A stretch of DNA of 12,981 nucleotides from Actinomycetota bacterium (lineage in GTDB: Bacteria > Actinomycetota > Actinomycetes > Nanopelagicales > Nanopelagicaceae), in assembly GCA_026392815.1 (NCBI GenBank), contig JAPLBI010000045.1, positions 1 to 12,981 on the forward strand, read 5' to 3'. This document shows positions 12,893 to 12,981 of the stretch, piece after piece. Within the stretch, counting starts at the first letter, position 1, and every line of letters begins with the position of its first letter. The position numbers were made by a program, and so were the translations under genes. The notes beneath the pieces were generated by a model, which searched no databases, was not told the origin of the DNA, and saw nothing but the letters and a program-made list of their open reading frames with translations.

Positions 12893-12920
12893 AAGGCAAG
12901 GGTAAACCACAGATAGAGGT

Positions 12921-12948
12921 CTGCGCAACCTAATTAAATTAAGCGCAG
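12921..12948. other. Inverted repeat with AT-rich centre upstream of whiB7
   Basis: CTGCGC (12921-12926) and GCGCAG (12943-12948) flank a 16-bp AT-rich core containing TAATTAAATTAA. It is 50-75 bp upstream of the -10 box. An AT-rich site is what an AT-hook of WhiB7 prefers, but in known cases that site lies right next to the -35, so this may instead be the 3'-end structure of the gene beyond the window edge. Confidence 0.35.
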
Positions 12949-12952
12949 GAAA

Positions 12953-12981
12953 TCATGCGAGCAGGCCTGCCTCACGCAAGA
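12953..12981 (-). CDS. Possible 3' end of a gene beyond the window
   Basis: The minus strand from the edge reads LREAGLLA then TGA (12953-12955), a plausible C-terminal end. In M. tuberculosis uvrD2 sits here on the same strand as whiB7, but these eight residues do not identify anything. Could be chance. Confidence 0.25.

Noticed and set aside
12961..12970. Palindrome GCAGGCCTGC at the window edge
   Set aside because: Ten bases, likely within the end of a coding sequence; too short to support a site.
12955..12981. ATG with AGGA upstream on the plus strand, divergent from whiB7
   Set aside because: Only nine codons are visible, with no recognisable sequence, and a minus-strand gene end fits the expected neighbourhood as well. 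Cannot be supported.

Overview
The window looks like chromosomal DNA of a streamlined, moderate-GC actinobacterium. The pointers are a WhiB7-type Fe-S regulator, an initiator tRNA with an actinobacterial C1-U72 end, UPF0182, a zinc-ribbon DUF5679 protein and several genes with little or no ribosome-binding site. Gene order strongly resembles, from memory, the Mycobacterium tuberculosis Rv3193c-Rv3197A block: UPF0182, YlbL-like Lon-domain protease, DUF2342 protein, ThiF-like protein, ABC1 kinase, whiB7. The tight packing and AT-leaning codons make a freshwater acI/Nanopelagicales lineage my best guess; this is inference, not proof.

Layout. 3-1133 (+) is the 3' part of a copper P-type ATPase, convergent with a small DUF4389-like membrane protein (1139-1630, -) that follows initiator tRNA-fMet (1649-1722, -) and its promoter. 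1801-5733 (-) is a compact operon: a small one-TM protein, a YlbL-like Lon-domain protease that lacks the PDZ domain, and a large UPF0182 membrane protein whose last 58 codons are thrown out of frame by a 41-bp tandem duplication. From a divergent intergenic region, 5825-10944 (+) carries a DUF2342 protein, a YgjP-like metallopeptidase (with its own 29-bp frame-shifting tandem duplication at the 3' end), a DUF5679 zinc ribbon with a strong terminator, a ThiF/cyclodehydratase-like protein and an ABC1 kinase. A nested two-stem RNA-like element lies between the first two of these, probably on the minus strand. 10952-12103 (-) holds a two-TM protein, a conserved actinobacterial hypothetical and a VOC/glyoxalase-like protein.

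12189-12892 (-) is the most interesting part: whiB7 preceded by a leader of about 330 nt with a promoter, a 52-codon upstream ORF with a good ribosome-binding site, an antiterminator whose 5' arm contains the uORF stop codon, and a Rho-independent terminator. These parts fit ribosome-mediated attenuation: normal translation of the uORF would favour termination, and stalled ribosomes would free the antiterminator and switch on whiB7.

Much of the window concerns the cell envelope and stress: copper export, membrane proteolysis, an ABC1 kinase and antibiotic-responsive transcription. The two tandem duplications (41 and 29 bp, both 2 modulo 3) look alike in kind and should be checked as possible assembly errors before either gene is called broken.
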